A stretch of DNA of 53,883 bases, from assembly GCA_002449845.1 (NCBI GenBank), contig DJXW01000012.1:1-53883 (forward strand), in the 5' to 3' direction. The stretch is from Prevotella sp. UBA6994 (GTDB taxonomy: Bacteria > Bacteroidota > Bacteroidia > Bacteroidales > Bacteroidaceae). The notes beneath the pieces were generated by a model. The model ran no database searches. It was not told where the DNA came from and worked only from the letters and a program-made list of their open reading frames with translations. A program made the translations under genes and the position numbers. Of the stretch, positions 1 through 7,813 are shown one piece after another (positions within the stretch are counted from its first letter, which is position 1; each line of letters starts with the position of its first letter).

Positions 1-343
1 TTGTTGACTAAAGAGCCTAAAAGACATAGCTATAAGCAATTATGGTTTCTGTTTCCCTCAACAAATATTCAACATTTCATCATATAAATATTTACCAAGA
101 AAAAAAGGAAATTCTTATCTGCTAATAAAAAAAGGTTCAAAAGCATGGAAAAAGTAGCATCAAATCATGTGCAGCCAAGTCGACAACGCTCCTGCACACT
201 ACGGCGTAGCATCTCTTCCCTATACCATAACCCAAAGGGTGGTTTTATAGTGTTTGGGGGAGCAAGTATAGGTTTTGCGTCCCACAAAACCACGGCTCAT
301 AAAAGCCGAAAATACCAAATATCCACATAGCCATTTTATAACT
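1..343. other. Non-coding lead region of the mobilisation module, probable oriT
   Basis: No convincing gene is seen here. The stretch lies directly upstream of the mobC-relaxase pair, where Bacteroides mobilisable elements usually carry oriT. It holds a perfect 7-bp hairpin (GGTTTTG at 271-277, CAAAACC at 285-291). An 11-bp inverted repeat (GTGTTTGGGGG at 250-260, CCCCCAAACAC at 349-359) runs across the start of mobC. A looser stem sits around ACCCaaaGGGT near 231-241. The short open frames here overlap these repeats and look spurious. oriT is inferred from position and structure; no nic site was matched. Confidence 0.45.
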
Positions 344-359
344 ATGCACCCCCAAACAC
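250..359. repeat. 11-bp inverted repeat flanking a hairpin, oriT-like
   Basis: GTGTTTGGGGG at 250-260 is the exact reverse complement of CCCCCAAACAC at 349-359, and the match continues imperfectly outward. Inside lies the GGTTTTG/CAAAACC hairpin (271-291). Nested inverted repeats next to a relaxase gene are typical of a relaxosome-binding oriT or of an autoregulatory site for the mob operon. Confidence 0.4.
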
Positions 360-700
360 CAAACAAGGGCGGCCGCCCGAAGAAGTCAGAAGATGAGCTG
401 CGGCTCTTTCCAGTCAAAGTCTATTTTGATGAACAGAGCTACAGAAAACTGTTGAACAAACGGAGGCGTACAGGCATGTCACTATCCTCGTTGGTTTATG
501 AACTGGCGGTCAGTGGCTATATCAAGGAACCCATATCCAAAGAGGAAGCTTCTCTGCTTCGCTCATTGGCTGGCATGGCGAATAACCTGAATCAGCTTGC
601 ACATGAGGCACACATCTATCATTTCTCCCAAATGGAAGAGCGTGTGCAACATCTGGCAAAAGAAATCAATGAAGTACTAATACGAATAAGTGAAAGATAA
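344..700 (+). CDS. mobC: MobC-like relaxosome accessory protein
   Basis: A 118-residue basic protein of the bacterial mobilisation protein (MobC) family, which helps a relaxase bind and open oriT. The visible family pattern is an N-terminal GGRPKKSEDELR stretch followed by VKVYFDEQSYRKLLNKRRRTGMSLSSLVYELAVSG-like ribbon-helix-helix sequence (split here across about residues 20-60), then a helical tail with the typical LAGMANNLNQLAHEA. ATG 344 is preferred over the in-frame ATG 275 because the conserved part begins just after 344 and the 275 start would run through the oriT-like hairpin. The relaxase gene starts 4 bases after its stop, so the two are probably co-translated. Function is inferred from family and neighbourhood. 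Confidence 0.8.
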   Translation: MHPQTPNKGGRPKKSEDELRLFPVKVYFDEQSYRKLLNKRRRTGMSLSSLVYELAVSGYIKEPISKEEASLLRSLAGMANNLNQLAHEAHIYHFSQMEERVQHLAKEINEVLIRISER

Positions 701-703
701 ACT

Positions 704-1774
704 ATGATAGCAAAGATACATCCAGGAAACAATTTTGGTGGCTTGGTCAACTATGCCAACGACATCGAGAAAAAGGATGCGGTGGTTGTGGCATCTGATG
801 GAGTAAGCCTCGCATCCAATGCCGCCATCACTGCCAGTTTCAAAGTACAGGCAAAGACCCACTCTGGTGTGAAGGATTTCGTTGGTCATATATCGCTCAG
901 TTTTTCTCCTGAGGATAAAGACAAGGTGGATAATGAGCTGATGGCAAAGATTGCTCAAGAATATATGCGAAGGATGGGCATCATCAATACGCAATATGTC
1001 ATCTTCAGGCATCAGGACCAGCCACACCCTCACGTTCACATCGTTTATAACCGAGTCGATAATGATGGTAATATCATCAAAGGTGACTGCAGCTTTTCCA
1101 AGTCGGCAGCCATCACCAAGGCTTTGACCAGAAAGTATGGACTAACCTTTGGCAAGGGCAAGAAGAACGTCCGACGCGACCGCCTTACGGGAAAGGATGC
1201 CATCAAGTACCACCTCTATGACACCATCACCGCAGTCTTGAAGGACTGCATCACTTGGCAGCAGCTCCGAAAGGCTTTGTCAGAAAAAGGAATTTCGCTG
1301 GATTTCGTCCGCAACAGCGATGGCAGCGTACGTGGGGTGACCTTCACAGACAACAAGCATCAAGTCACCTTCGCAGGTGGGAAGATTGACCGTTCGCTGA
1401 CATTCGGCAACATCGATAGACAGATGTACGATATCTATCAAATCAACGATGATCCGAATGACCAACCATATTTATATCCGCATCACGAACAAGAGTATAT
1501 TACTCATATTACCCATATTACCGAGGAATACGGTCAAGACACATCAGCCTCTGGAATAGAAGATGCCTTCGACTTCACTCACACAAATAACCATGAAGAC
1601 AGCTCTTCATCTGGTAGCGGCATAGGCTCCGCCATTGCAGAAGTTCTGTTGCAACCTCATGTAGCACCTTCGCCATCTGGTGGTGGAAGCTCATCTGGTG
1701 GATGGAGAGATGATGACGATGAAAAGGAGAAAAATAAGAATCATAATTATACACCACGTAAACGTAAAAGATAA
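704..1774 (+). CDS. Relaxase / mobilisation nuclease (MobA/VirD2 family)
   Basis: A 356-residue DNA relaxase that would nick oriT and lead the transferred strand into a recipient through a conjugation machine supplied by another element. The N-terminal MIAKIHPGNNFGGLVNYA start is family-typical. The metal-binding three-histidine motif appears as QPHPHVHIVYNRVD at about residues 105-118. The C-terminal 100 residues are low-complexity, rich in Ser, Gly, Asp and Lys. It lies in a tight cluster with mobC (4-base gap) and the next gene (3-base gap). No type IV secretion genes are visible, so the element would be mobilisable rather than self-transmissible. Confidence 0.88.
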   Translation: MIAKIHPGNNFGGLVNYANDIEKKDAVVVASDGVSLASNAAITASFKVQAKTHSGVKDFVGHISLSFSPEDKDKVDNELMAKIAQEYMRRMGIINTQYVIFRHQDQPHPHVHIVYNRVDNDGNIIKGDCSFSKSAAITKALTRKYGLTFGKGKKNVRRDRLTGKDAIKYHLYDTITAVLKDCITWQQLRKALSEKGISLDFVRNSDGSVRGVTFTDNKHQVTFAGGKIDRSLTFGNIDRQMYDIYQINDDPNDQPYLYPHHEQEYITHITHITEEYGQDTSASGIEDAFDFTHTNNHEDSSSSGSGIGSAIAEVLLQPHVAPSPSGGGSSSGGWRDDDDEKEKNKNHNYTPRKRKR

Positions 1775-1777
1775 GTT

Positions 1778-2416
1778 ATGACAAAAAATAGAACTATACC
1801 TCTGAAGGACGAGCCATTGGCTCAGTTCGATGACGTTTGCAGCAAGATTGATAACCTCGAAAAGGTTGTCAATAAGCAGAACGAGTATATGAAGAGCATT
1901 GCCGGAAATGGAGGCTACAATAGTGAGTTCAATTTTATTTGTAATGAGTTCAATGTCCGTCAGACAATTGAGAATGCCTTGGACGAATACCTTCAGAAGA
2001 AGAATCTGCAGATAGAAAAAGCAGACAAAGACAATCTCCTATCCGAAGCAAAGCAGATGTTGCAAGAATACATGGATGCACTTAAAGCTGCTACGGAAGC
2101 CCATAAGCGGTATGCAGAGAAAATGAAAAGGTTGGCTAAAGATAAAACACCTCGTGATGAAAGCGTCCAATTTTCTGTTACTGTCCTACATCCACAGCAG
2201 CCTCAGTCTGCCAAAGGTATGTTTGCCTATCTATTCCTTCGCTTACCCTGGTATCATGTCCGTTGCTTCTTTGTCTCTTCCTATTTCAGACGATGGCTCA
2301 TCATTATTATGGTATGTCTCTGGGTTGTATCTGTATGCCTGACCTGTATCATGGCTATTGATAATGCACGTATGCATCAGGTGTATAGGGCTGTGCTCAT
2401 GCACACTGGAACTTAA
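1778..2416 (+). CDS. Uncharacterised coiled-coil protein with C-terminal membrane segment
   Basis: A 212-residue protein I do not recognise by name. The first 130 residues are charged and helical, with a likely coiled coil around residues 65-125. A strongly hydrophobic segment (about residues 172-192, WLIIIMVCLWVVSVCL) predicts a single membrane anchor near the C terminus. It sits between the relaxase and the recombinase on the same strand with very short spacing, so it is probably part of the mobilisation operon, perhaps an accessory factor placing the relaxosome at the membrane. That role is inference from position only. Confidence 0.65.
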   Translation: MTKNRTIPLKDEPLAQFDDVCSKIDNLEKVVNKQNEYMKSIAGNGGYNSEFNFICNEFNVRQTIENALDEYLQKKNLQIEKADKDNLLSEAKQMLQEYMDALKAATEAHKRYAEKMKRLAKDKTPRDESVQFSVTVLHPQQPQSAKGMFAYLFLRLPWYHVRCFFVSSYFRRWLIIIMVCLWVVSVCLTCIMAIDNARMHQVYRAVLMHTGT

Positions 2417-2429
2417 AAACAAAGAAAAA

Positions 2430-3626
2430 ATGATGACATCAATAAAGATAAAGTTCAGACCATCTACTAAAGATGGCAAGGAGGGAGGTCTCTATTTTCA
2501 GATTATCCACAATCGGGTAGTCCGTCAGTTGAATACTGATTATAAAGTCTTTGCAGGGGAATGGGATGCAGAGTCGGAAAGCGTTATCGTAAATGGTAAC
2601 CGTTCCAACCTATTGTTGGGTATTCAAGAACGTCTGACTTGGGATGTGGCCCGCCTGGAAAAGGTCGTCCGTTCGTTGGAAACGGAACGCCGTCGCTTCA
2701 CAGCAGAAGACGTGATCACCATGTTCCATAAACTGACCAAGGAGTCCTCCCTCTTTACCTTTATGCATGGTGTCATAGCGCAATTGAAGCAGTTGGGTAA
2801 AGTCCGCACATCGGAAACCTATACTGCTACACTCAATAGCTTTATGGCATTCCGTGAAGAGCAGGATGTGCCACTTGATGGCATCAGTTCTGATTTGATG
2901 CTCATGTATGAAGCTTATTTGAAAGCCAGAGGTGTACGTATGAACACCATTTCGTTTTATATGCGTAACCTTCGGGCTGTTTATAATCGTGCCGTGGAGA
3001 AAAGGCTGACTCCACAAAACAATCCCTTCCGTCACGTCTATACTGGAGTAGATAAGACCGTGAAGCGAGCAATACCAATTAAGGACATCAAAGCCTTGAA
3101 GGAGTTGGACTTATCCATGAAACCATCATTGGACTTCGCCCGCGATATGTTCATGTTCAGCTTCTACACCAGAGGAATGTCTTTTGTGGATATGGCATAT
3201 CTCAGAAAGACAGACATAAAGAATGGCATTCTGACCTATCGAAGACGAAAGACAGGACAGGAACTAAGTATCAAGTGGGAGAAGTGCATGGCTGAGATAG
3301 TTGCTAAATACCCTGAAAATCAAACAGAATTTCTTCTCCCTATCATTAAAGAACAAGGCAATGGTCGAAGGCAATATGACAATGCGCTGCATCTTGTCAA
3401 CTATCGCCTGAAGGAGCTTTCCACAAGGCTGAAACTCCAGCGACCACTCACCATGTATGTGGCTCGCCATTCATGGGCCAGTGTTGCCAAGGCAAAGAAT
3501 GTGCCGTTGTCAGTTATCAGCGAAGGAATGGGACATGACTCAGAGGCGACAACACAGATATACCTCGCTTCATTGAAAACGTCGGTTGTTGATAAAGCAA
3601 ACAAGATGATATTGGGACTTTTATAA
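2430..3626 (+). CDS. Tyrosine recombinase (phage-integrase family)
   Basis: A 398-residue site-specific recombinase with the Bacteroidetes layout: N-terminal arm-binding region (about 1-90), SAM-like core-binding domain (about 100-200) and C-terminal catalytic domain. Catalytic motifs are visible: the first Arg in FYTRGMS (about residue 248), Lys in RRKTGQ, the YVARHSWAS box with the second Arg (about 345), the GHDS box, and the nucleophilic Tyr in QIYLAS (about 378). The start is put at ATG 2430, because the longer frame from 2358 overlaps the previous gene and has a non-family N terminus. It could integrate the element, or invert the small promoter segment that starts 28 bases after its stop; inversion of promoters by such enzymes is well known in Bacteroides. 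The sequence cannot tell which. Confidence 0.92.
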   Translation: MMTSIKIKFRPSTKDGKEGGLYFQIIHNRVVRQLNTDYKVFAGEWDAESESVIVNGNRSNLLLGIQERLTWDVARLEKVVRSLETERRRFTAEDVITMFHKLTKESSLFTFMHGVIAQLKQLGKVRTSETYTATLNSFMAFREEQDVPLDGISSDLMLMYEAYLKARGVRMNTISFYMRNLRAVYNRAVEKRLTPQNNPFRHVYTGVDKTVKRAIPIKDIKALKELDLSMKPSLDFARDMFMFSFYTRGMSFVDMAYLRKTDIKNGILTYRRRKTGQELSIKWEKCMAEIVAKYPENQTEFLLPIIKEQGNGRRQYDNALHLVNYRLKELSTRLKLQRPLTMYVARHSWASVAKAKNVPLSVISEGMGHDSEATTQIYLASLKTSVVDKANKMILGLL

Positions 3627-3635
3627 ACAGAAAAA

Positions 3636-3737
3636 TGTTTAGCAAATTTCTCAATCTCTTTCCAAGAGACGTGGAGTAACAAAAACACATTGATTTGCTG
3701 ACAATTCAGCGTGTTTTGTAGTGTGTTTTGCTAAACA
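3636..3737. repeat. 11-bp inverted repeat near the recombinase 3' end
   Basis: TGTTTAGCAAA (3636-3646) and TTTGCTAAACA (3727-3737) are exact reverse complements. One arm lies outside and one inside the 17-bp repeat pair. They may be accessory (arm-type) recombinase sites; this is a guess from position. Confidence 0.5.
3655..3671 (+). repeat. Left 17-bp inverted repeat arm of the candidate inverton
   Basis: TCTCTTTCCAAGAGACG is the exact reverse complement of 3826-3842. The arm is itself nearly palindromic (TCTCTT, 3-base centre, AAGAGA), like a tyrosine-recombinase core site with two half-sites around a crossover point. Confidence 0.8.
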
Positions 3738-3805
3738 AAGTGAAAAAGAGACCCGCCAAAAGTCAGTTTTCACAACAAATAAGGTGGATTTTGCCCGAAA
3801 AATAG

Positions 3806-3813
3806 TACCTTTG
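3806..3813 (+). promoter_or_regulatory. -7 promoter box (TACCTTTG) for the dnd operon
   Basis: Exact match to the Bacteroidetes TAnnTTTG -7 consensus. No good TTTG box is seen at the ideal distance; the nearest TTTTG (3789-3793) is only 12 bases upstream. It lies inside the putative invertible segment and points to dndC. Confidence 0.55.
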
Positions 3814-3825
3814 CAAGCAAATATC

Positions 3826-3842
3826 CGTCTCTTGGAAAGAGA
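3826..3842 (-). repeat. Right 17-bp inverted repeat arm of the candidate inverton
   Basis: CGTCTCTTGGAAAGAGA is the exact reverse complement of 3655-3671. Including the next base the palindrome here is 7+7 around GGA. The predicted transcription start (about 3820) lies just inside this arm, as is usual for invertible promoters. Confidence 0.8.
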
Positions 3843-3964
3843 CGAATGGATATTCTCTACAAACGACCCCAATTCCGAAAGGTAAAACATAAAAGACTCC
3901 TCATAGTGCTTGAAAGGGTTGGGTCACCCGTAGGGACGCTACTGAGGGAGTTACTTTGTCGTGA

Positions 3965-5302
3965 ATGAGGAATAAAAGAATAGAAGCCATAATCGAGGAG
4001 CTTAAAGACCAATATCTAGAGAAGGATAGATACAATAGGCCCTGGATTATTGGCTTTAGCGGTGGAAAGGACTCAACGGTACTGCTTACTCTTGTTTGGA
4101 TTGCTATGCAAAGACTGCGTGAGGAAGGCAAGGCATTGGATCGTAATGTTCATGTAGTGTGCAACGATACAATGGTAGAGAATCCGATCATTGAGGAGTA
4201 CGTCACGAAGGTATTGGATATGATAGCAAGGGCGGCCAAGGATCAACAGATGCCTGTTTCTGTAGCAACAACAACTCCTGAGCTAGAGGATTCTTTCTGG
4301 TGTTGCGTGATTGGTAAGGGCTATCCTGTTCCAAATAATTCCTTTCGTTTCTGTACAGAGAAGATGAAGATTAAGCCCACCTCCAAGTTCATTACAGATC
4401 AGGTGGCTGCTGATGGCGAGGCAATTGTGCTGGTTGGTACACGTCTTTCGGAAAGTCAGGCGCGTGAACGCTCCATCAAGCGTCATGAGATTAAGGGCCA
4501 TCGTTTGTCGAAACACCCTCTGAATCCCAATACGTACACATACGCCCCCATCAAGGAATTGATGTTGGAAGAGGTCTGGTGGATTATCAACGCCATTCCT
4601 TCACCTTGGGGATTTGACAATGAAATTTTGTACAAGATTTATCTCGATGCTTCTGCTGATGACTATGAATGTCCTACAGTAGTGACAGATGACAGTCACC
4701 GCTCTTGTGGTCAGAGCCGCTTTGGTTGCTGGATTTGTACGGTGGTGAAGGAAGACAAGTCGATGACTTCGCTAATAAAGAATGGCATAGAGTGGATGCA
4801 GCCACTGTTGGATTTCAGAAACAGGCTGGTTGACAATCGTAATGTGTCAGAACTACGCTGCTCTACACGAAGGAATGGGCAAAAGGCTGTTGATGGGACG
4901 GGCCACAATATGGGCAACTATACGATGGAATACCGCATCCAGTTGCTTCGAGAACTGCTAACTGTTCAGAAGGACACACAGGCATACCGTTCAAGTATTG
5001 ACCTGATTACGAATCAGGAACTCATAGCCATTCAGGTGTTGTGGTATAGAGATGGCAATTTCTCTACAACAGTTAATGACATCTACAACGAAGTGTATGG
5101 CTACAACATTCCGAACACCAACATTGGTTTGCAAGAGCGCATACTCTTAGAGAAAGCCTGTGCAGACAATCCCAATCATTACCAGTTGATACAAGAACTG
5201 CTGGCTTTGCAGAAAAACAAGGTGCTGCTGATGAGGAAATACGGCCTACAGACGGACTTGGAATCTCGTCTTGAATCATTTGTGAAGGAGGGCGAGTCAT
5301 GA
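3965..5302 (+). CDS. dndC: DndC-type DNA phosphorothioation sulfurtransferase
   Basis: A 445-residue PP-loop ATPase of the PAPS-reductase/DndC family. In phosphorothioation systems DndC, an Fe-S protein, activates the DNA backbone phosphate so that sulfur can replace a non-bridging oxygen. The P-loop-like SGGKDST lies at residues 32-38. Candidate Fe-S cysteines are Cys130 (FRFCTEK), Cys248, Cys255 and Cys258 (SCGQSRFGCWICTVV), a hallmark DndC pattern. Length is usual for the family. It is the first gene of the operon, and its last four bases overlap the dndD start (ATGA). No cysteine desulfurase (dndA) or dndB regulator lies nearby, so sulfur probably comes from a housekeeping desulfurase such as IscS/SufS. 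Confidence 0.9.
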   Translation: MRNKRIEAIIEELKDQYLEKDRYNRPWIIGFSGGKDSTVLLTLVWIAMQRLREEGKALDRNVHVVCNDTMVENPIIEEYVTKVLDMIARAAKDQQMPVSVATTTPELEDSFWCCVIGKGYPVPNNSFRFCTEKMKIKPTSKFITDQVAADGEAIVLVGTRLSESQARERSIKRHEIKGHRLSKHPLNPNTYTYAPIKELMLEEVWWIINAIPSPWGFDNEILYKIYLDASADDYECPTVVTDDSHRSCGQSRFGCWICTVVKEDKSMTSLIKNGIEWMQPLLDFRNRLVDNRNVSELRCSTRRNGQKAVDGTGHNMGNYTMEYRIQLLRELLTVQKDTQAYRSSIDLITNQELIAIQVLWYRDGNFSTTVNDIYNEVYGYNIPNTNIGLQERILLEKACADNPNHYQLIQELLALQKNKVLLMRKYGLQTDLESRLESFVKEGES

Positions 5303-7416
5303 TAATCAAGTCTATCACACTTAGCAACTATCGCCTTTATGAAGGCAAGAACATCATCACGTTCATACAAGATAATGACAAACCCATTTTCCTGATTTCT
5401 GGTGAGAATGGCTTTGGAAAGACCACATTCCTTCACTCGTTGATTTGGTGTCTTTACGGCAGATTGATAACAGAAGTGGAAGCAGAAGTAAGAAAAGATA
5501 TTGCCAACAGTGGCTACAACGCTTTCCTCAGGAACAATCTAAACAACAACGTAAGGGAAAAGCTCGAAGCACTTGATGCTTCGAAGAAGGATGCTATCAA
5601 GCGCAGAGGATATTCTTCTGACAACGAAGACCTGAAACGCTTGACTACCTATTATGTTGCCATTGAATTTGAGGATGTTGTGATACCGTCTCTGCCTTGT
5701 ACGTCGCTGAAAGTGGTGCGCTCCTACGATATGGTAACAGAAAAAGAGAATGTCGATATTCTGATAGATGGGCAGAGGAACGAACTAACAGCGACCATCG
5801 GTTCAGAGGTGTTCATCAACGACTTCATCCTCAACAAGGACATTGCTCGTTTCTTCTTTTTCGATTCGGAACAGATCGTCGCTTTGGCAGAAACCAACAC
5901 CTCTACAGAAAAACGCCGTTTGTGTTCTGCGTATAACGAGGTGCTGGGAGTACGTAAATACGAGGACTTGAAGAAGAACCTAGAAAATGTCAGGTTGCGT
6001 TTCCGTAAGAAATCATCAGATGTGGCCAGTCGCGAAAAGTTCATTTCGATGCTCAACAAACAGGAAGAATTGGAAAAGCAAGTCGCAGATAAAAGGTTTG
6101 CATTGTCTAATCTCGAATCGGAACTCCTTCAACTACGCAGCAAGGATGAAGCTATTCAACTTCAGCTGATGCGCGAGGGTAACGATGCAACTTCTACAGA
6201 GATAGCCCGAATTGAAAAACTAATCGAGGCAACGAAGCAGAAGGATGAAGAGTACAAGCATCAGTTACGGCAGTTTATCGACTATGCCCCCTTTGCCATC
6301 ACGGGAAAGTTGTTCAAGGACACCCGTGACCAGATTGAATATGATTTCAAACTGCGTGAGGCAAAGAATGACCAATTGAGCAGAAACCTCGTAGTGAGCC
6401 AAATCACATCAGACCTTATGCTCATGTTTGAGCATACAACGATTTCTACCCCTGAGAAGTCGGAACTGATTATGCAGGTTCAAGATGTGCTGGAGAAATA
6501 CAAGCACGAAGTGACTGAAGAAAACGTGCTGCTATCTGTCTCAGAACAAGACTACGAAGAGTTTCTTGCCATATACAACAATCTGACCACTACATATAGG
6601 TCGGAGTTTGAACACTTGGCAGAGGACTATAAGAAGAATAAACTTGTACTGGAGCGTAACAGCAGAAGACTATCAAACATTCAGAGTAAAGAGAAGGACG
6701 AACTGATCAAGTCCATCCGTGCTCAAAAAAATGAGTTGGAGAAGTCTATTGCAAAGAAGGACGTTGAGATACGTCAGATGCACGAATCTATCGGTGAGAT
6801 GTCGCAAGAACTTGCTACAATCAGCAAGCAAGTCAGCGAACTCAGCAAGAAGGTAAGTTTGGACGATAGCGATGCAAAGAAAGATGCCGTAGCGGAACAA
6901 CTCATCGACGAACTTTCAACTTTCCTCATTTCGCTAAAGCAAGAGAAGAAGTATTCGCTGGAGCGTCGCATCAAGACAACTCTCAATACACTCATGCACA
7001 AGGAGGACTTTATAGGCAAGGTGGAAGTCGTCATCAACGGGGAGGATATGGATATCAACCTTTATTCTGTTGATGGAAATGTTATCAGTAAGGATGCACT
7101 TTCCAAGGGAGAACAACAACTCTATGCCACCTCCATTCTGAAGGCTTTAGTAGATGAATCGGGTATCCAGTTCCCCGTGTTCATAGACTCGCCTTTGCAG
7201 AAGTTTGACAAGAGCCACGCGACAAAGATTATAACCGAATTCTATCCTCAGATATCAAAACAAGTGGTTCTGTTCCCGTTGCTCTACAAGGAGTTGACAG
7301 CAGAAGAGTATAATGTGATGAGACCCATAGTCAAATCAACTTACTTGATCAAGAATGATGTCACCCATTCATTCTTTGAGGAAGTGCCGGTAAACGAATT
7401 CATAAAGGAAAGCTAA
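5299..7416 (+). CDS. dndD: DndD-type SMC-like ATPase of DNA phosphorothioation
   Basis: A 705-residue SMC/Rad50-like ATPase. DndD hydrolyses ATP and is thought to help open or nick DNA during sulfur insertion. Walker A GENGFGKT is at residues 35-42. A long coiled coil spans about 220-560. The ABC signature-like LSKGEQQLY is near residue 600 and Walker B PVFIDSPLQKFD near 630. There is no CxxC zinc hook in the coiled coil, unlike the second SMC-like protein of the operon. Length and architecture fit DndD. The start overlaps the dndC stop by four bases, implying translational coupling. Confidence 0.9.
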   Translation: MIIKSITLSNYRLYEGKNIITFIQDNDKPIFLISGENGFGKTTFLHSLIWCLYGRLITEVEAEVRKDIANSGYNAFLRNNLNNNVREKLEALDASKKDAIKRRGYSSDNEDLKRLTTYYVAIEFEDVVIPSLPCTSLKVVRSYDMVTEKENVDILIDGQRNELTATIGSEVFINDFILNKDIARFFFFDSEQIVALAETNTSTEKRRLCSAYNEVLGVRKYEDLKKNLENVRLRFRKKSSDVASREKFISMLNKQEELEKQVADKRFALSNLESELLQLRSKDEAIQLQLMREGNDATSTEIARIEKLIEATKQKDEEYKHQLRQFIDYAPFAITGKLFKDTRDQIEYDFKLREAKNDQLSRNLVVSQITSDLMLMFEHTTISTPEKSELIMQVQDVLEKYKHEVTEENVLLSVSEQDYEEFLAIYNNLTTTYRSEFEHLAEDYKKNKLVLERNSRRLSNIQSKEKDELIKSIRAQKNELEKSIAKKDVEIRQMHESIGEMSQELATISKQVSELSKKVSLDDSDAKKDAVAEQLIDELSTFLISLKQEKKYSLERRIKTTLNTLMHKEDFIGKVEVVINGEDMDINLYSVDGNVISKDALSKGEQQLYATSILKALVDESGIQFPVFIDSPLQKFDKSHATKIITEFYPQISKQVVLFPLLYKELTAEEYNVMRPIVKSTYLIKNDVTHSFFEEVPVNEFIKES

Positions 7417-7417
7417 T

Positions 7418-7813
7418 ATGTTCACTCAGATAAAGACAACAGCAAAGAACAAAGAAACCGTAACGGTTCTCACTCGTAAGTTCGCCTTGGGAGCAGAGAA
7501 TGTTATAGCTCGTATCGCTATCGCATATTCACTGCAAAGTGGTGTAAAGTTCTCACCATTTGATGTGAAAGATTCGGGTGGCAAGGAATATTCAAAAAGC
7601 GTCCTGTTTGGCAACCTCTATACCATCTATGCAGCCATCATGTGCAAGCACTACAATATCAAGATGTCTGACAAAGACTTACCTCGCTATTTCAAGATGC
7701 ATCTTGACGATGGTCTGGAACGCATTATGGCTGACGTTAAAGACAACCCTAATCTGGTAGGATTCGACTATTTGTTTGACAAGATAGAATTTGGACTGGG
7801 ACAGATATGCTAA
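7418..7813 (+). CDS. dndE: DndE-type DNA-binding protein of DNA phosphorothioation
   Basis: A 131-residue protein with the DndE pattern: an N-terminal TVLTRKFALGAENVIARIAI segment, then YSLQSG, and a C-terminal helical part. DndE proteins are small DNA-binding partners of DndC and DndD, with reported preference for nicked DNA. Length is normal for the family. It starts one base after the dndD stop, and the next gene begins inside its last codons (7-base overlap), so the cluster reads as one operon. Confidence 0.85.
   Translation: MFTQIKTTAKNKETVTVLTRKFALGAENVIARIAIAYSLQSGVKFSPFDVKDSGGKEYSKSVLFGNLYTIYAAIMCKHYNIKMSDKDLPRYFKMHLDDGLERIMADVKDNPNLVGFDYLFDKIEFGLGQIC

Larger units (their letters stand above)
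3627..3964. promoter_or_regulatory. Candidate invertible promoter region upstream of the dnd operon
   Basis: This 338-base gap has no gene. It contains a perfect 17-bp inverted repeat (3655-3671 and 3826-3842) flanking 154 bases, a Bacteroidetes -7 box pointing right (TACCTTTG, 3806-3813), a second 11-bp inverted repeat (3636-3646 and 3727-3737), and an untranslated leader of about 140 bases before dndC. The arrangement (tyrosine recombinase, inverted repeat, outward promoter, inverted repeat, operon) matches known phase-variable promoters of Bacteroidales. In the orientation shown the promoter reads into dndC (ON). Inversion has not been observed and is inferred. Confidence 0.6.

Noticed and set aside
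145..330. Short plus-strand frame at the left end
   Set aside because: It runs through the oriT-like repeats, has no family likeness and is replaced by mobC in another frame.
2358..2429. Extra N-terminal residues of the recombinase from ATG 2358
   Set aside because: They overlap the previous gene in another frame and do not look like a recombinase N terminus; ATG 2430 fits.
3901..3964. Riboswitch in the dndC leader
   Set aside because: Only a tiny GGGTcACCC palindrome is visible; no known riboswitch core was recognised.
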